56,586 nt of DNA, from contig NZ_JOIX01000067.1 of the NCBI RefSeq assembly GCF_000720175.1, forward strand, positions 1-56,586. Reading direction: 5' to 3'. The translations under genes and the position numbers were made by a program. The stretch comes from Streptomyces sp. NRRL S-337. GTDB lineage: Bacteria > Actinomycetota > Actinomycetes > Streptomycetales > Streptomycetaceae. The stretch's first letter is position 1. Each line of letters begins with the position of its first letter. Below, in pieces: positions 25,225-33,903 of the stretch. The notes under the pieces were generated by a model. It saw nothing but the letters and a program-made list of their open reading frames with translations. It was not told the origin of the DNA and made no database searches.

Positions 25225-28200
25225 GTGCGGTGCCCCTCGGGGAGCCCGGTCCAGGCCCCCTCGACGAGCTCGTCGCCCGGCTGACCGCGGCGGGGCTGCC
25301 GCCCGATGCCCGGGGCATGGCCGACGCCCTCTGGCTCGCCCAGTGGATCACCCCGGAACCGTCGACTGCCCAGGGGACGGACGAGGGCGGCGGGACGGGT
25401 GGGGCCGACGGTGCCCACGGGGCCAAAGGCGCCGGTGCCGACCGCCGTCCCGACCGTGCGGATCCGGCCACTTTCCGGGTGGGTCCTCCCGTATCACCGG
25501 GCCTGGAGGGCGGTACGGGGGCGCCCTTCGACGGCGACCGCTCTCCGGATCCGGCCGCCGGTGAGGCCGCGTCCGCCGCCGCCCTCCGGGAGGCCGCCCG
25601 GCGCGGCCTCGCGGAGCTGCTGCCCGCCCGGCACGAGCGGAGCACCGACCCGGACCGCTACCGCCTCGGCGAGGTCGCGGTCCCGATCGCCTCCGCCTTT
25701 CCCGGACTCCTGCCGCTGCAGCGCGCCCTCCGGCCGGTCCAGCGCTACCGCCCGCCGACCGCCCCGGCCCGCCGCAAGCTGGACGAGCGGGCCACCGCCG
25801 AACTCTCCGCGCACGCCGAGATGGTCATCCCGGTGCTGCGCGGGGTGCACCGCCGCACGGCCGGGCTCCGGCTGCTGATGGACGGCTCGTCCTCGATGGC
25901 CGTATGGGAGCAGATGCTGCACGACCTGCGCCAGGTCTGCGAGCGGGTGGGCGCCTTCCGGGACGTCACGGTCCACTACCTCCATCCGCACGGCGCGGAC
26001 GTCGGCGTCACCGCGGCCCCCGGCCCGGGCCGTCCGCTGCGCCCCGCCGACCAGCTGCACGACCCGACGGGCCACCACCTCACCCTCGTCGTCAGCGACT
26101 GCGCCGGCCCCCTCTGGCACGACGGCCGGATGCAGCGGCTGCTCTACCGCTGGGCGGCCGACGCCCCGCTCGCCGTCGTCCAGCCGCTGCCGCAGCGGAT
26201 GTGGGGGCGGACGCTGCTGCCCGCCGTCGCCGGCACCCTGGTCCGGCGCCAGGGCCCGTACCAGCCCCTCGACTTCCGGCCCGCCCGGCGCCGTCGCCGG
26301 CCCGCCCCGCCCCCGGGCACGGAGACCGAGCCGCCGCGCGAGCGCGCCGTCCCGGTGCTCGCCGCCACCCCGTCCGCGCTGGGCTCCTGGGCCCGGCTGG
26401 CCGCCGCCGACGCCGGTCTCTCGCTGCGCGGCGCGGCCTCCGTCGTCCGCGCCGACCACGGCGCCGAACCGCGCTCCGGCCCGCCGCCCACGCCCGGGAG
26501 CGGCGAACCGTCCCGGATGGTCCGGGAGTTCGACCGGCAGGCCTCGCCGGCCGCCCGGCTGCTCGCGGTGCACCTCTCGGCGGTGCCGCTCGCGCTGCCC
26601 GTCATCCAGCTCGTGCAGCGCGCGATGCTGCCGCAGACCGGGCCGGCCGAGCTGGCCGAGGTGCTGCTGAGCGGGCTGGTCACCCAGGTACCGCCGGAGG
26701 AGTTCCCGCCGGGCGAGCGCGCCCCGGGCGCCGGACCGCCGGAGGAGCAGCTCGCCGCGACCGGCCCCTGGTACGACTTCGTGCCCGGCGTACGGGACGA
26801 ACTCCTCGCCCGGCTGAGCGCGGGCGAGGCCGCGCTGGTTCTCAAGCACTGCTCGCTCTACATCGAGCGCACCTTCGGCCGCAGCGCCCGCAATTTTCCC
26901 GCGGTCGCGGTGGCCATGCTCTCCGGCAGCGGCCGGGAGCCGGAGACCGGCCGGCGCGCGGTCCCCGAACCGTTCGCCCGGGTCTCCGAACGCGTACTGC
27001 GCCGCTTCGAACCGGCGCTGCGCCCGCCCGACCGGCGGCCGTACGCCTCCGACGGCCCGGCGGCGGAGGGCGCCGCCCTCCTGGAGCGCTACGAACAGGA
27101 CCGCGCCGTCCGCGATCTGATCGAGGCGGTCCGGCTGCTGCGGGCCGCGGCGGAACGCCTCCCTCCGGCCGGCACGGACCTCGCCCGGGCTCTGCTGCAC
27201 GCCTGGGCGGAATGGCGCCAGCCGGACGCCCTGGAGGAAGCGGAACGTGCGGTGCGCGCGGCCGAACGGGCCCTGGGAGCGGCGCCCCCCGCGGACACCG
27301 CGGAACGCGACGGCTCCCGGCAGGACTCTCGGGACGGCTCCGGGCCCGGCTCCCGGGACGACGACGCGGGGGCGGTCGAGCGGACGCGTGTGCTGATCGT
27401 GCTCGGCCGGGTCGCCCACGCCCGGGCCCGGGAGCGCCGCGCCGCCGGTGACCCGGCCGGGGAGCGCACCGCGCTCGCCGAGGCCGCCCGCCAACTGGAC
27501 GCCGCCTGCGGGCTGATGAGCCTGCTCGACCCCCGGGTGCTGGAGAGCATGGTGCTGCGCACCGAGGTCCTCCGCCGCCTGGCCGCCCTGCCGGACACGG
27601 CCGCCCCGCCGGAAACGAGCAGCTCGCCCGGGCCGGGCGCCCCGGCCGGACCGAGCGCCTCGCCCGGGCCGGCCACCTCGCCCGAAACGGCCGCCACCCC
27701 CGGAGCACCTGCCGCCCAGGAGCCCGGCGCGACCCTCGCGCCGCCCGGCCGCGCCGGTGCGGAGGGGGCCGCGGGACAACCGCCGCCCCCGGACCCGCTC
27801 GACGAGGCGGAGCGTTCCCTCACCACGCTCCTCGACCGCTGGCCCAGCGGGGAGCAGGTCCCCGGCGAGGTCTACGCCGCCCGCGGCGGGGTGCTGCTCG
27901 ACCAGGCCCGCCGGGCCGCCGCCCGCCGGCCCGAGGAGCCCGGCGCGGCCCGTCCCGCCGAGGCGCTCGCGGTGCGCGCCGCCGACGACCTCGACACCGC
28001 CACCGTTCTGCTGCGCCGCCGCGGCAGCGACGCCGACCGCCTGGTGTGCGAGACGCTGCTCGACCTCGCGGCGGCCCGCCGGCTGGGCGGCGGCGCGGGG
28101 CTGCCGTCCGTGCTCCCCACCCTGGAGCGGGCCCGGGCGATCGCGCAGGCCCTCGGCGACCCGGCACTGGAGGCCGACAGCCTGCGCCGGATCGCCGCCG

Positions 28201-28901
28201 CGCAGCGCGGCGTTCACACCCGTACGGGTGCCGTCACGGCCCTGGACGCGGCGATCGACGCGCTGGCCGCCGCGCTCCGGCTGACCGCCCCCGACAGCCC
28301 CGTACACAGCTCGCTGCTCGCCGAACGCGGTGCCGCGCTGCTGCTGCGGGCCCGCCAGGAGCCCGCCGGGGAACCCGGCCGGCGGCTGGCCGACGAGGCG
28401 GTGCACGTCCTGCGCGAGGCGCTGGCCAGGGTCGCGCCGCAGGACCCCGACCTCGGCAGTCACCGGTTGCTGTTCGGCCGGGCGCTGCGGCTGCGCCACG
28501 AGCGCCGGCCCTCGGTCGCCGATCTGCACGAGGCCGACTGGGTCCTGGAACTGGCCGCCCGGGGCGCCGGGGTGCCGGACGTGGTGTGTGCCGAGGCGTG
28601 GATCGAGGTCGGCGACGTACAACTGCTGCTGGACCGCCGGTTCGGCTCCCGCGAGCGCCACGACCGCGCCGCCGCCTGCTACCGCCGCGCCGCCGCGGCC
28701 GCCGGCCGGGCCGGCAGCGCCCTGCTGGCCGCCCGCGCCCACCACCGCCGGGCCGAGGTCCTCGAAGTCACCGCCGGCCCCCGCTCCGCGCTCCAGGCCT
28801 ACCGCGAGAGCTGGGAACACTGGCAGCGCACCGCCGCCGACCCCGGCCCCGAGGCGCAGCGCACCCGCGCCCGGATGCGCGCCCTCGAATCCCCCGCCTG
28901 A
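25221..28901 (+). CDS. SAV_2336-like vWA protein
   Basis: A 1226-residue multi-domain protein of the SAV_2336 type. Residues 10-45 are an N-terminal helical domain. After a Gly/Ala linker, a von Willebrand A domain begins near 212 with the MIDAS residues D221-G-S223-S-S225 ('LLMDGSSSM'); 'LTLVVSDCAGPLW' is a later strand. Residues about 440-640 form a compact alpha domain ('VREFDRQASPAARLLAVHLS', 'IQLVQRAMLPQ'). The rest, to 1226, is Ala/Arg-rich helical repeats resembling TPRs, interrupted by a Pro/Gly/Ser-rich linker at about 795-855. The GTG start overlaps the MoxR stop. vWA proteins of these systems act as adaptors for the MoxR ring; the repeat region probably binds the target or other system proteins. 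Confidence 0.88.
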   Translation: MSAVPLGEPGPGPLDELVARLTAAGLPPDARGMADALWLAQWITPEPSTAQGTDEGGGTGGADGAHGAKGAGADRRPDRADPATFRVGPPVSPGLEGGTGAPFDGDRSPDPAAGEAASAAALREAARRGLAELLPARHERSTDPDRYRLGEVAVPIASAFPGLLPLQRALRPVQRYRPPTAPARRKLDERATAELSAHAEMVIPVLRGVHRRTAGLRLLMDGSSSMAVWEQMLHDLRQVCERVGAFRDVTVHYLHPHGADVGVTAAPGPGRPLRPADQLHDPTGHHLTLVVSDCAGPLWHDGRMQRLLYRWAADAPLAVVQPLPQRMWGRTLLPAVAGTLVRRQGPYQPLDFRPARRRRRPAPPPGTETEPPRERAVPVLAATPSALGSWARLAAADAGLSLRGAASVVRADHGAEPRSGPPPTPGSGEPSRMVREFDRQASPAARLLAVHLSAVPLALPVIQLVQRAMLPQTGPAELAEVLLSGLVTQVPPEEFPPGERAPGAGPPEEQLAATGPWYDFVPGVRDELLARLSAGEAALVLKHCSLYIERTFGRSARNFPAVAVAMLSGSGREPETGRRAVPEPFARVSERVLRRFEPALRPPDRRPYASDGPAAEGAALLERYEQDRAVRDLIEAVRLLRAAAERLPPAGTDLARALLHAWAEWRQPDALEEAERAVRAAERALGAAPPADTAERDGSRQDSRDGSGPGSRDDDAGAVERTRVLIVLGRVAHARARERRAAGDPAGERTALAEAARQLDAACGLMSLLDPRVLESMVLRTEVLRRLAALPDTAAPPETSSSPGPGAPAGPSASPGPATSPETAATPGAPAAQEPGATLAPPGRAGAEGAAGQPPPPDPLDEAERSLTTLLDRWPSGEQVPGEVYAARGGVLLDQARRAAARRPEEPGAARPAEALAVRAADDLDTATVLLRRRGSDADRLVCETLLDLAAARRLGGGAGLPSVLPTLERARAIAQALGDPALEADSLRRIAAAQRGVHTRTGAVTALDAAIDALAAALRLTAPDSPVHSSLLAERGAALLLRARQEPAGEPGRRLADEAVHVLREALARVAPQDPDLGSHRLLFGRALRLRHERRPSVADLHEADWVLELAARGAGVPDVVCAEAWIEVGDVQLLLDRRFGSRERHDRAAACYRRAAAAAGRAGSALLAARAHHRRAEVLEVTAGPRSALQAYRESWEHWQRTAADPGPEAQRTRARMRALESPA

Positions 28902-29005
28902 GCCCCCCGCACCCCCGGCCGGCCGCCCGGCCGCCGCCCCCCGCACGTGTTTCCGTGGAACGGAGTCCGGGAACACCCCCGTCCAGCCGGCCAGAGGAGA
29001 GCAGC

Positions 29006-29224
29006 GTGGCGAACACCCCCCGCACCGAACCGGCTGCGGCCGCCCCGCCCGGGCCGTCGGCCGAGCCGCTGCCGGATTTCGCGGCGGTCGATGTGGGTTC
29101 GCTGGCGGCGCGTACGGACCACGCGGTGCTCGGCGAGGTCGCGGCCCTGCTGCTGCGCAACTGGCCCAAGGGGGACGAGGCCGTGGCGTATTACGAGGAC
29201 GGCCCCGGCAACTGGCTGCGCTGA
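29006..29224 (+). CDS. FxsA-like precursor peptide with atypical C-terminus
   Basis: A 72-residue peptide behind an excellent site (AGGAG, six bases, GTG). The first 22 residues are Ala/Pro-rich. Residues 24-52 ('DFAAVDVGSLAARTDHAVLG' then 'EVAALLLRN') resemble the conserved FxsA helix that precedes the modified tail. FxsA peptides end in Phe-X-Ser-X-X at the carboxyl end; this one instead ends 'AYYEDGPGNWLR'. It is the only small gene next to the FxsB-like enzyme, so it is probably its substrate. Tyr-X-Asp (YED) and Trp-X-Arg (WLR) triads fit the aromatic-X-X pattern crosslinked by cyclophane-forming radical SAM enzymes. This assignment is inference; the peptide relationship is moderately sure. 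Confidence 0.7.
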   Translation: MANTPRTEPAAAAPPGPSAEPLPDFAAVDVGSLAARTDHAVLGEVAALLLRNWPKGDEAVAYYEDGPGNWLR

Positions 29225-29228
29225 ACGG

Positions 29229-29256
29229 CCGGACGGACCTCCTCCGCGCCGTCCGG
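29229..29256 (+). terminator. Stem-loop between precursor and maturase genes
   Basis: CCGGACGG and CCGTCCGG form a perfect 8-bp stem with a 12-base loop, five bases after the precursor stop. Five T residues follow at 29272-29276, 16 bases later. It could attenuate transcription or protect the precursor mRNA end, making more peptide than enzyme. Confidence 0.5.
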
Positions 29257-29428
29257 GCGCGTGGGCACCGATTTTTGGGCAAACGCGCACGGAATCCGGC
29301 CAGTTGTCCGGACGATTCGATTCTTCGATCGAGGGCTGCGTCATGTAGCAGGAAGTGGACGGGAACTGACGGCCAGGTTGCGCCGGTCCCGTACCTCGAC
29401 GCTGCATACGGGGCAGGGGGGCGACGCC

Positions 29429-30631
29429 GTGGCGGGGGAGACGACCGGCCGGAGCACCGTCGTGCCGTTCCGCCAGTTCGTCCTGAAGGTCCACAGCCGC
29501 TGCAACCTCGCCTGCACCTACTGCTACATCTACGCCGGCCCCGACCGGAGCTGGCGCGAACGCCCGCGGACCGTCCCGGCCGCCACCGTGCGGCAGACCG
29601 CCCTGCGCATCGCCGAACACGCCCGCACCCACCGGCTCCGCGAGATCCGCGTCGACCTGCACGGCGGGGAGCCGCTGCTCACCGGCCCCGGCCCGCTCCT
29701 CGACCAGGCCGCCGCCGTACGCGCCGCGCTGCCCGCCGGCTGCACCGTCCACTTCGGCGTCCAGACCAACGGGACGCGGCTCACCCCGGACACCGTCGAC
29801 GCGCTCGCCGGCGCGGGCTTCCGCATCGGCCTCAGCCTCGACGGCGGCACCCCCGGCCTCAACCGCCGCCGCCTCGACCACGCCGGCCGGCCCTCGTGGC
29901 CCGCGGTCTCCCGCGCCGTGGCACTGCTCCGCGGCCGCCCCGACGTGTTCGCCGGGATCCTGTGCACCATCGACGCCACCGCGGACCCCGCCGAGGTCTA
30001 CGGCTCACTACGCGCACTGGACGCGCCGATGCTCGACTTCCTGCTGCCGCACGCCAACTGGTCCAGCCCGCCCCCGGCCGCCCTCCCCGGGGACGGCCCC
30101 CGGCGGCCCGTCCCGCCCGGACCCGCCGGCCGCTCCCCGTACGGCGACTGGCTGTGCACCGTCTTCGACCTGTGGTGGGACGGCGGCCCCGGGCCCCGGG
30201 TACGGGTCTTCACCGAAATCCTCGGCCTCCTGCTGGGACGCCCCAGCACCAGCGAGTCGGTCGGCCTCTCCCCGGTCGTCGCCCTGATCGTCGACACCGA
30301 CGGCGCCATCGAACAGGTCGACTCGCTCAAATCCGCCTACGAGGGCGCCGCCGCCACCGGCCTCGACGTCTTCCGCCACAGCTTCGACCAGGCCCTCGCG
30401 CACCCCGGCATGGCCGCCCGCCGCAGCGGCCGGGACGGGCTCGCCGCCCAGTGCCGGAGCTGCGCCCTGGTCGAGGTCTGCGGCGGCGGCAACTACGCCC
30501 ACCGCTACCGCGCCGACACCGGCGGCTTCACCAACCCGTCGGTGTACTGCGCCGACCTGGAACGCCTGATACGGCACATCGCCGCCCGGCTGGCCGCCAC
30601 CGTTTCCCCAACTGACGGTCCGCCCACCTGA
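29429..30631 (+). CDS. fxsB: FxsB-type radical SAM/SPASM peptide maturase
   Basis: A 400-residue radical SAM enzyme. The [4Fe-4S]-SAM cluster ligands are C25, C29 and C32 in 'SRCNLACTYCYIY'. 'VDLHGGEPLLTG' is the GGEP-type SAM motif. A SPASM-like C-terminal cluster region lies at about 342-373 ('QCRSCALVEVCGGGNY' with a further Cys in 'NPSVYC'). The opening 'FRQFVLKVHSRCNLACTYCY' is characteristic of FxsB. FxsB-like enzymes form crosslinks between an aromatic side chain and a residue two positions on. The metallohydrolase-like extension found in some long FxsB forms is absent. The GTG start has GGGGGG seven bases upstream; in-frame starts further left are less likely. It lies 204 bases after the putative substrate. 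Confidence 0.9.
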   Translation: MAGETTGRSTVVPFRQFVLKVHSRCNLACTYCYIYAGPDRSWRERPRTVPAATVRQTALRIAEHARTHRLREIRVDLHGGEPLLTGPGPLLDQAAAVRAALPAGCTVHFGVQTNGTRLTPDTVDALAGAGFRIGLSLDGGTPGLNRRRLDHAGRPSWPAVSRAVALLRGRPDVFAGILCTIDATADPAEVYGSLRALDAPMLDFLLPHANWSSPPPAALPGDGPRRPVPPGPAGRSPYGDWLCTVFDLWWDGGPGPRVRVFTEILGLLLGRPSTSESVGLSPVVALIVDTDGAIEQVDSLKSAYEGAAATGLDVFRHSFDQALAHPGMAARRSGRDGLAAQCRSCALVEVCGGGNYAHRYRADTGGFTNPSVYCADLERLIRHIAARLAATVSPTDGPPT

Positions 30632-30747
30632 CCTGACGCACTGTCGTCATCCGGAGCACCACTTCGGCTATCGTGCGAAAGAACCAGGGCGTGCCCGATG
30701 GCCCCCCGCCGCACGCGCGCACCATCGCATCTCAGGGAGACGGTCGC

Positions 30748-33700
30748 ATGGTCGATCAGTCCATTTCCGCTGGTTCCGCTGGTTCCGCCGGTTCCGCCGG
30801 CTCGTCCGGTGCTGCCGTTTCCCCCGGCCCGTCCGGCCCGGCCGGCTCCGCCGAGCACATCACCATCAGCTACGCGGGCTTCGCCCGGCCCTGGGCCGCG
30901 TGGATCTCCCACCAGCTGGAGCAGCAGGGCCACGGCACGACACTGCTCCGCTGGGACCCGCACGTCGACACCGCCCTGGTCGAGGAGCTGTCGGGCCTGC
31001 TGGAGGCCGAGGGCCGGCTGCTGATGGTGCTCGACGACTGGTACTTCCGGCTCGGCCCCAAGACGCAGGACGAGTGGACCGCCGCGCTGCGCGAGGTGGT
31101 GCCGCCGCACGCCGACCGGTTCGCCGCGGTGAGCGTGGCCACCCAGAGCCTCCCGGCCACCGCCTCCCTGCTGCGGCCCACAGACCTGCGCGACCTGGAC
31201 GCCCAGGAGGCCCACCGCCGGGTCCTCACCCGGCTGGGCATCGCCGCCCCGCCGCGCACCGTGGACGAGAACGGCCCCGGTGAGCCGCGCTTCCCGAACA
31301 ACCCGCCCGAGGTGTGGAACATCCCGCGCCGCAACAACCGCTTCACCGGCCGCGACCACGTCCTCGAAGAGCTCTACGGCAAGCTGGCCGGCACCGCGGT
31401 GACCGCGGCGCCGCCGCTGGAGACCCGGCTCGCGCTGTACGGCACCTCCGGCGTCGGCAAGAGCCAGATCGCCGCCGAATACGCCCACCGCTTCGGCAAC
31501 GACTACGACGTCGTGTGGTGGATCAGCGCCACCAACCGCGGCGCCGCCCGCGAACAGCTCGCCGAACTCGCCACCCGCCTCGGGCTCCCCGTCGGCCGCG
31601 AGCTGGGAGACCGGATCCGCGCCGTCCACGAAGCGCTGCGCATCGGCCGCCCGTACCGCCGATGGCTGCTGATCTTCGACAGTGCCGACGACATGGAGCA
31701 GATCGAGGACCTGATCCCGGACGGCCGGGGCCACGTCCTGATCACCACGCTCACCCGCGACTGGTCCGGCTCCGGCAGCGCCCAGGAGATCGAGGTGCTG
31801 CCGTTCACCCGGGTCGAGTCCGTCGCCTACGCCCGCCGGCGGGCACCGCGGCTGACACCGGTCGAGGCCGACATGCTCTCCGACGCCGTCCAGGACCTGC
31901 CGCTGCTGCTCGCCCAGACGGCCGCCTGGCTCGACGCCAACCCGATGTCCCCCAAGGAGTACATCGAGCTGATCCGGCGCGGCGAGCCCAGCCTCGTCGG
32001 CATCCGGATCTCCTCCGACTACCCGATGGCCTTCCAGACCAGCTGGGCCATAACTCTCAACACGCTGCGCGAGCGCAGCCCCGCGGCGGTCGAACTCCTC
32101 AAGCTGTTCGCCTTCTTCGCCCCCGACGCCATCCCCGTCCCGATGCTCGCCAAGGCCCGCCGCGGTGACCTGCCCGAGCACCTGGCCGACCTGGCCGCCG
32201 AGCCGATCAGCTGGAACACCGCGCTGCGCCGGCTGACCGAGTCCACCGCCGTCCGCCTCGACTACCAGGTCACCCAGGACTCCGACCCGGCCGTGGAGAC
32301 CGCGCTGATGCACCGGCTCTACCACCGGTTCCTGCGCAGCGACATGACCGAGGACGAGCGCGACCTGATGGCCGCGACAGCCTGCCGGGTGCTGGTCACC
32401 GCCGACCCGCAGAACCCCTCCGACACCCGCTGCTGGGAGCGCTACGCCGAACTCATCCCGCACCTGGAGCCCGCCGGGGTCCTCGACAGCGCCGATCCGG
32501 CCGTCCAGCAGCTGCTGCTCAACTGCGTCGAATACCTCCGGGTCCGCGGCGAGTACCGGATCGGACTGCGGCTGTGCGAGCAGTTCATGTCCCGCTGGCA
32601 ATCCCGCCTGGAGCCCACCCAGCGCACCATGCTCGTGCTCACCCACCAGCACGCCAACATGCTGCGCAGGCTCGGCCGCTACCGCGAGGCCGAGGCGGTC
32701 GGCAGCGCCGTCGTCGACCAGCTCGCCGCCGAGCGCCACCCCTCCGACGCCGACCTGCTGCGCGCCCAGGACGGCCTCGCCGGCACCCTGATCGCCCTCG
32801 GCTCCTACGAGCAGGCGTACGAACTCTTCGACGCCGTCTGGCGGGCCTACACCGCTCTGCTCGGACCCGAGGCGCCGCGCACCCTCTCCTCCCGGCACAA
32901 CCTCGGCAACGTGCTCGCGCTGCTCGGCCGCTACGAGGAAGCCCTGGTCACCCACCGCGAGGTGCTGGCCTTCCGGGAGCGCGAACTGCGCGCCCGGCAC
33001 CACCTCACGCTCAACGCGGGCACCGCCTACGCCCGGGTGCTGCGCCTGCTGGGCCGCTACCGCGACGCCACCTCCAGCCAGGAGCTCAACGCCCGGCTGC
33101 ACCTGGCGGTGATGGGCGCGCACACGCCCCAGACGCTGCGCGCCGAGCACAACCTCGCGCTGTGCTGGCGCCGCTCCGGCGAGGTCACCAAGGCCGCCGC
33201 CCTGATGGCCGACCTCGTCGAGCGCTCCCGCCGGGTCCAGGGCCCCCGCCACCCGGAGACCCTGATGGTCCGTGCCGACCACGCCACCTTCCTGCGGGAA
33301 CACGGCGACCTCGGGCAGGCCCGTGACCTCGCGGAGGAGGTTGCCGAGCGCTATCAGGCGCTGGCCGGCGAACGGCACCCGTACACCGTCGGCACCCTGG
33401 GGAACGTCGGGCTGGTGCGCGCGGGGTTCGGGGAGGTGGCGGAGGCGCTGGACCTCGCCGAGCGGGCCCTTGCCGGGATGACCGCGGCCATGGGCCCGGA
33501 CCACCCGTGGACGCTGGGCTGTGCGCTGAACGCCGCGGCCGCCCGCAGCCGGGCCGACGACGAGGAGAGCGCGGTGGAACTGGGCCGCGACATCCTGGAG
33601 CGGGCCAAGGTGACGCTGGGCGACCTGCACCCGCTGACCCTCTCCGCGAAGACGGCGCTGGCCGAGGACCTGCGCGCACTGCGCCGCCGCGGCCAGGAGG

Positions 33701-33825
33701 CGGCGAAGCTGGAGCAGGAGGCCATCGCGCAGCTCTCCGAGACGCTGGGCGCCGACCACCCGCACACCCTCTCCGCCCGCCGCCGCCGGCGCCCGTACTG
33801 GGACTTCGAGCCGCAGCCCGTATGA
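30748..33825 (+). CDS. fxsT: TIR-STAND-TPR protein of the FxSxx-COOH system
   Basis: A 1025-residue protein. After a Ser/Ala/Gly linker (residues 6-36), residues 37-165 look like a TIR-like domain ('HITISYAGFARPWAAWIS', 'LLMVLDDWYFRLG', 'TQDEWTAALREV'). A STAND/NB-ARC NTPase follows, with the P-loop YGTSGVGKS at 231-239 and Walker B 'LLIFDSADD' at 307-315, then a winged-helix region. From about 580 to the end are tetratricopeptide repeats ('LGRYREAEAVGSAVVDQL', 'GSYEQAYELFDAVWRAY', 'LGRYEEALVTHREVLAF'). Known FxSxx systems encode a TIR-like FxsC and a TPR protein FxsT; here both modules are in one chain. The ATG follows GGGAG. A Glu in 'QDEW' may be the NADase-type acidic residue, uncertain. 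Confidence 0.88.
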   Translation: MVDQSISAGSAGSAGSAGSSGAAVSPGPSGPAGSAEHITISYAGFARPWAAWISHQLEQQGHGTTLLRWDPHVDTALVEELSGLLEAEGRLLMVLDDWYFRLGPKTQDEWTAALREVVPPHADRFAAVSVATQSLPATASLLRPTDLRDLDAQEAHRRVLTRLGIAAPPRTVDENGPGEPRFPNNPPEVWNIPRRNNRFTGRDHVLEELYGKLAGTAVTAAPPLETRLALYGTSGVGKSQIAAEYAHRFGNDYDVVWWISATNRGAAREQLAELATRLGLPVGRELGDRIRAVHEALRIGRPYRRWLLIFDSADDMEQIEDLIPDGRGHVLITTLTRDWSGSGSAQEIEVLPFTRVESVAYARRRAPRLTPVEADMLSDAVQDLPLLLAQTAAWLDANPMSPKEYIELIRRGEPSLVGIRISSDYPMAFQTSWAITLNTLRERSPAAVELLKLFAFFAPDAIPVPMLAKARRGDLPEHLADLAAEPISWNTALRRLTESTAVRLDYQVTQDSDPAVETALMHRLYHRFLRSDMTEDERDLMAATACRVLVTADPQNPSDTRCWERYAELIPHLEPAGVLDSADPAVQQLLLNCVEYLRVRGEYRIGLRLCEQFMSRWQSRLEPTQRTMLVLTHQHANMLRRLGRYREAEAVGSAVVDQLAAERHPSDADLLRAQDGLAGTLIALGSYEQAYELFDAVWRAYTALLGPEAPRTLSSRHNLGNVLALLGRYEEALVTHREVLAFRERELRARHHLTLNAGTAYARVLRLLGRYRDATSSQELNARLHLAVMGAHTPQTLRAEHNLALCWRRSGEVTKAAALMADLVERSRRVQGPRHPETLMVRADHATFLREHGDLGQARDLAEEVAERYQALAGERHPYTVGTLGNVGLVRAGFGEVAEALDLAERALAGMTAAMGPDHPWTLGCALNAAAARSRADDEESAVELGRDILERAKVTLGDLHPLTLSAKTALAEDLRALRRRGQEAAKLEQEAIAQLSETLGADHPHTLSARRRRRPYWDFEPQPV

Positions 33826-33843
33826 CGCCTCTCCCGGTACGGC

Positions 33844-33876
33844 GAAGGGCCCGCCCCCGAGGGGGACGGGCCCTTC
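33844..33876. terminator. Bidirectional terminator between the conflict cluster and kgd
   Basis: GAAGGGCCCG and CGGGCCCTTC form a 10-bp stem, extended by C5/G5 pairing with one bulged A and a tiny GA loop. It lies between the convergent TIR-STAND-TPR and kgd genes, ending both transcripts. Confidence 0.85.
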
Positions 33877-33903
33877 CGCTTGTGCCTGTCGGTCCGGTGA
33901 CGC

